From positions 62,001-126,000 of the forward strand of contig PKWM01000034.1 of assembly GCA_003133245.1 (NCBI GenBank): a stretch of DNA of 64,000 bases, read 5' to 3'. Of this stretch, positions 63,974 through 64,000 are shown piece after piece; the stretch's first letter is position 1; each line of letters begins with the position of its first letter. The notes beneath the pieces were generated by a model. That model was not told where the DNA came from. It did not search any database and saw only the letters and a list, made by a program, of their open reading frames with translations. A program made the position numbers and the translations under genes. This stretch comes from Rhodoferax sp. (GTDB taxonomy: Bacteria; Pseudomonadota; Gammaproteobacteria; Burkholderiales; Burkholderiaceae_C).

Positions 63974-64000
63974 ATGACTAAATCGACTCCCGTTAGCAAA
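63974..64000 (+). CDS. Start of a gene cut by the window edge
   Basis: An ATG preceded by a good GAGGTG ribosome binding site (7 bases upstream) opens MTKSTPVSK and runs off the window. Nine codons are too few to identify the product. Confidence 0.5.

Overview
The window looks like a chromosomal segment of a betaproteobacterium, most likely a Comamonadaceae (Rhodoferax/Polaromonas-like) species. That placement is inference from gene content and order: zapB-zapA followed by 6S RNA, EarP beside an EF-P carrying Arg32, hpnCDE hopanoid genes, MutL with an endonuclease motif, divergent uvrC/earP, hupB-tRNA-Val upstream of ppiD, and short GC-rich intergenic repeats of a type common in that family. 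GC is high throughout, except around 42-45.5 kb and near tRNA-His.

Layout. 0-8.2 kb (mostly minus): 5' part of purL, sbcB, relA, an alpha/beta hydrolase, a 3-hydroxybutyrate dehydrogenase remnant, an RhlE-type helicase, dcd. 8.3-18.4 kb: MFS exporter, orphan BMP-family binding protein, a hairpin-rich intergenic element, amiC-tsaE, divergent queG, split chromate transporter, a truncated enoyl-CoA hydratase with thiolase, PlsC-like acyltransferase. 18.5-24 kb: YgiQ radical SAM protein carrying an in-frame repeat insertion, an EnvZ/OmpR-like pair, DedA. 24-31.6 kb (plus): mutL, then hpnC-hpnD-hpnE-penicillin acylase. 31.7-35.4 kb: GST, epoxide hydrolase, ferredoxin, pdxH, msrA. 35.5-41.9 kb: RND tripartite efflux set with a pcm-like gene before the TolC-like gene. 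42-45.2 kb: small accessory genes (patatin pseudogene, DUF1003, DUF4389, CDGSH, MTH1187, a 65-residue ORF with a LexA-like box, FmdB zinc ribbon). 45.5-52.4 kb: aminotransferase, nth, and a B12 uptake operon btuB-F-C-D behind a cobalamin riboswitch. 52.4-55 kb: zapB, zapA, 6S RNA, TauE, formyltransferase. 55-55.7 kb: decayed integrase/LysR remnants beside tRNA-His. 55.7-64 kb: ppiD, tRNA-Val, hupB, tartrate/malate dehydrogenase-like gene, pgsA, uvrC, earP, efp and the first codons of another gene.

How genes work together. hpnCDE make squalene for hopanoids and are translationally joined to an acylase. EarP rhamnosylates EF-P Arg32. BtuB, BtuF, BtuC and BtuD form an outer-to-inner membrane cobalamin route under riboswitch control. 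The adaptor, RND pump and outer-membrane channel form an efflux machine. Most of the window is ordinary core genome. The unusual material is in repeats and decay: a 97-bp element present twice, once inside ygiQ; an integrase-LysR composite next to tRNA-His; a patatin gene with its core deleted; a hydratase that lost its dehydrogenase half; and a LexA-like box in front of an unknown small gene. I saw no CRISPR array, intact insertion sequence or prophage, and no clearly new multigene system.
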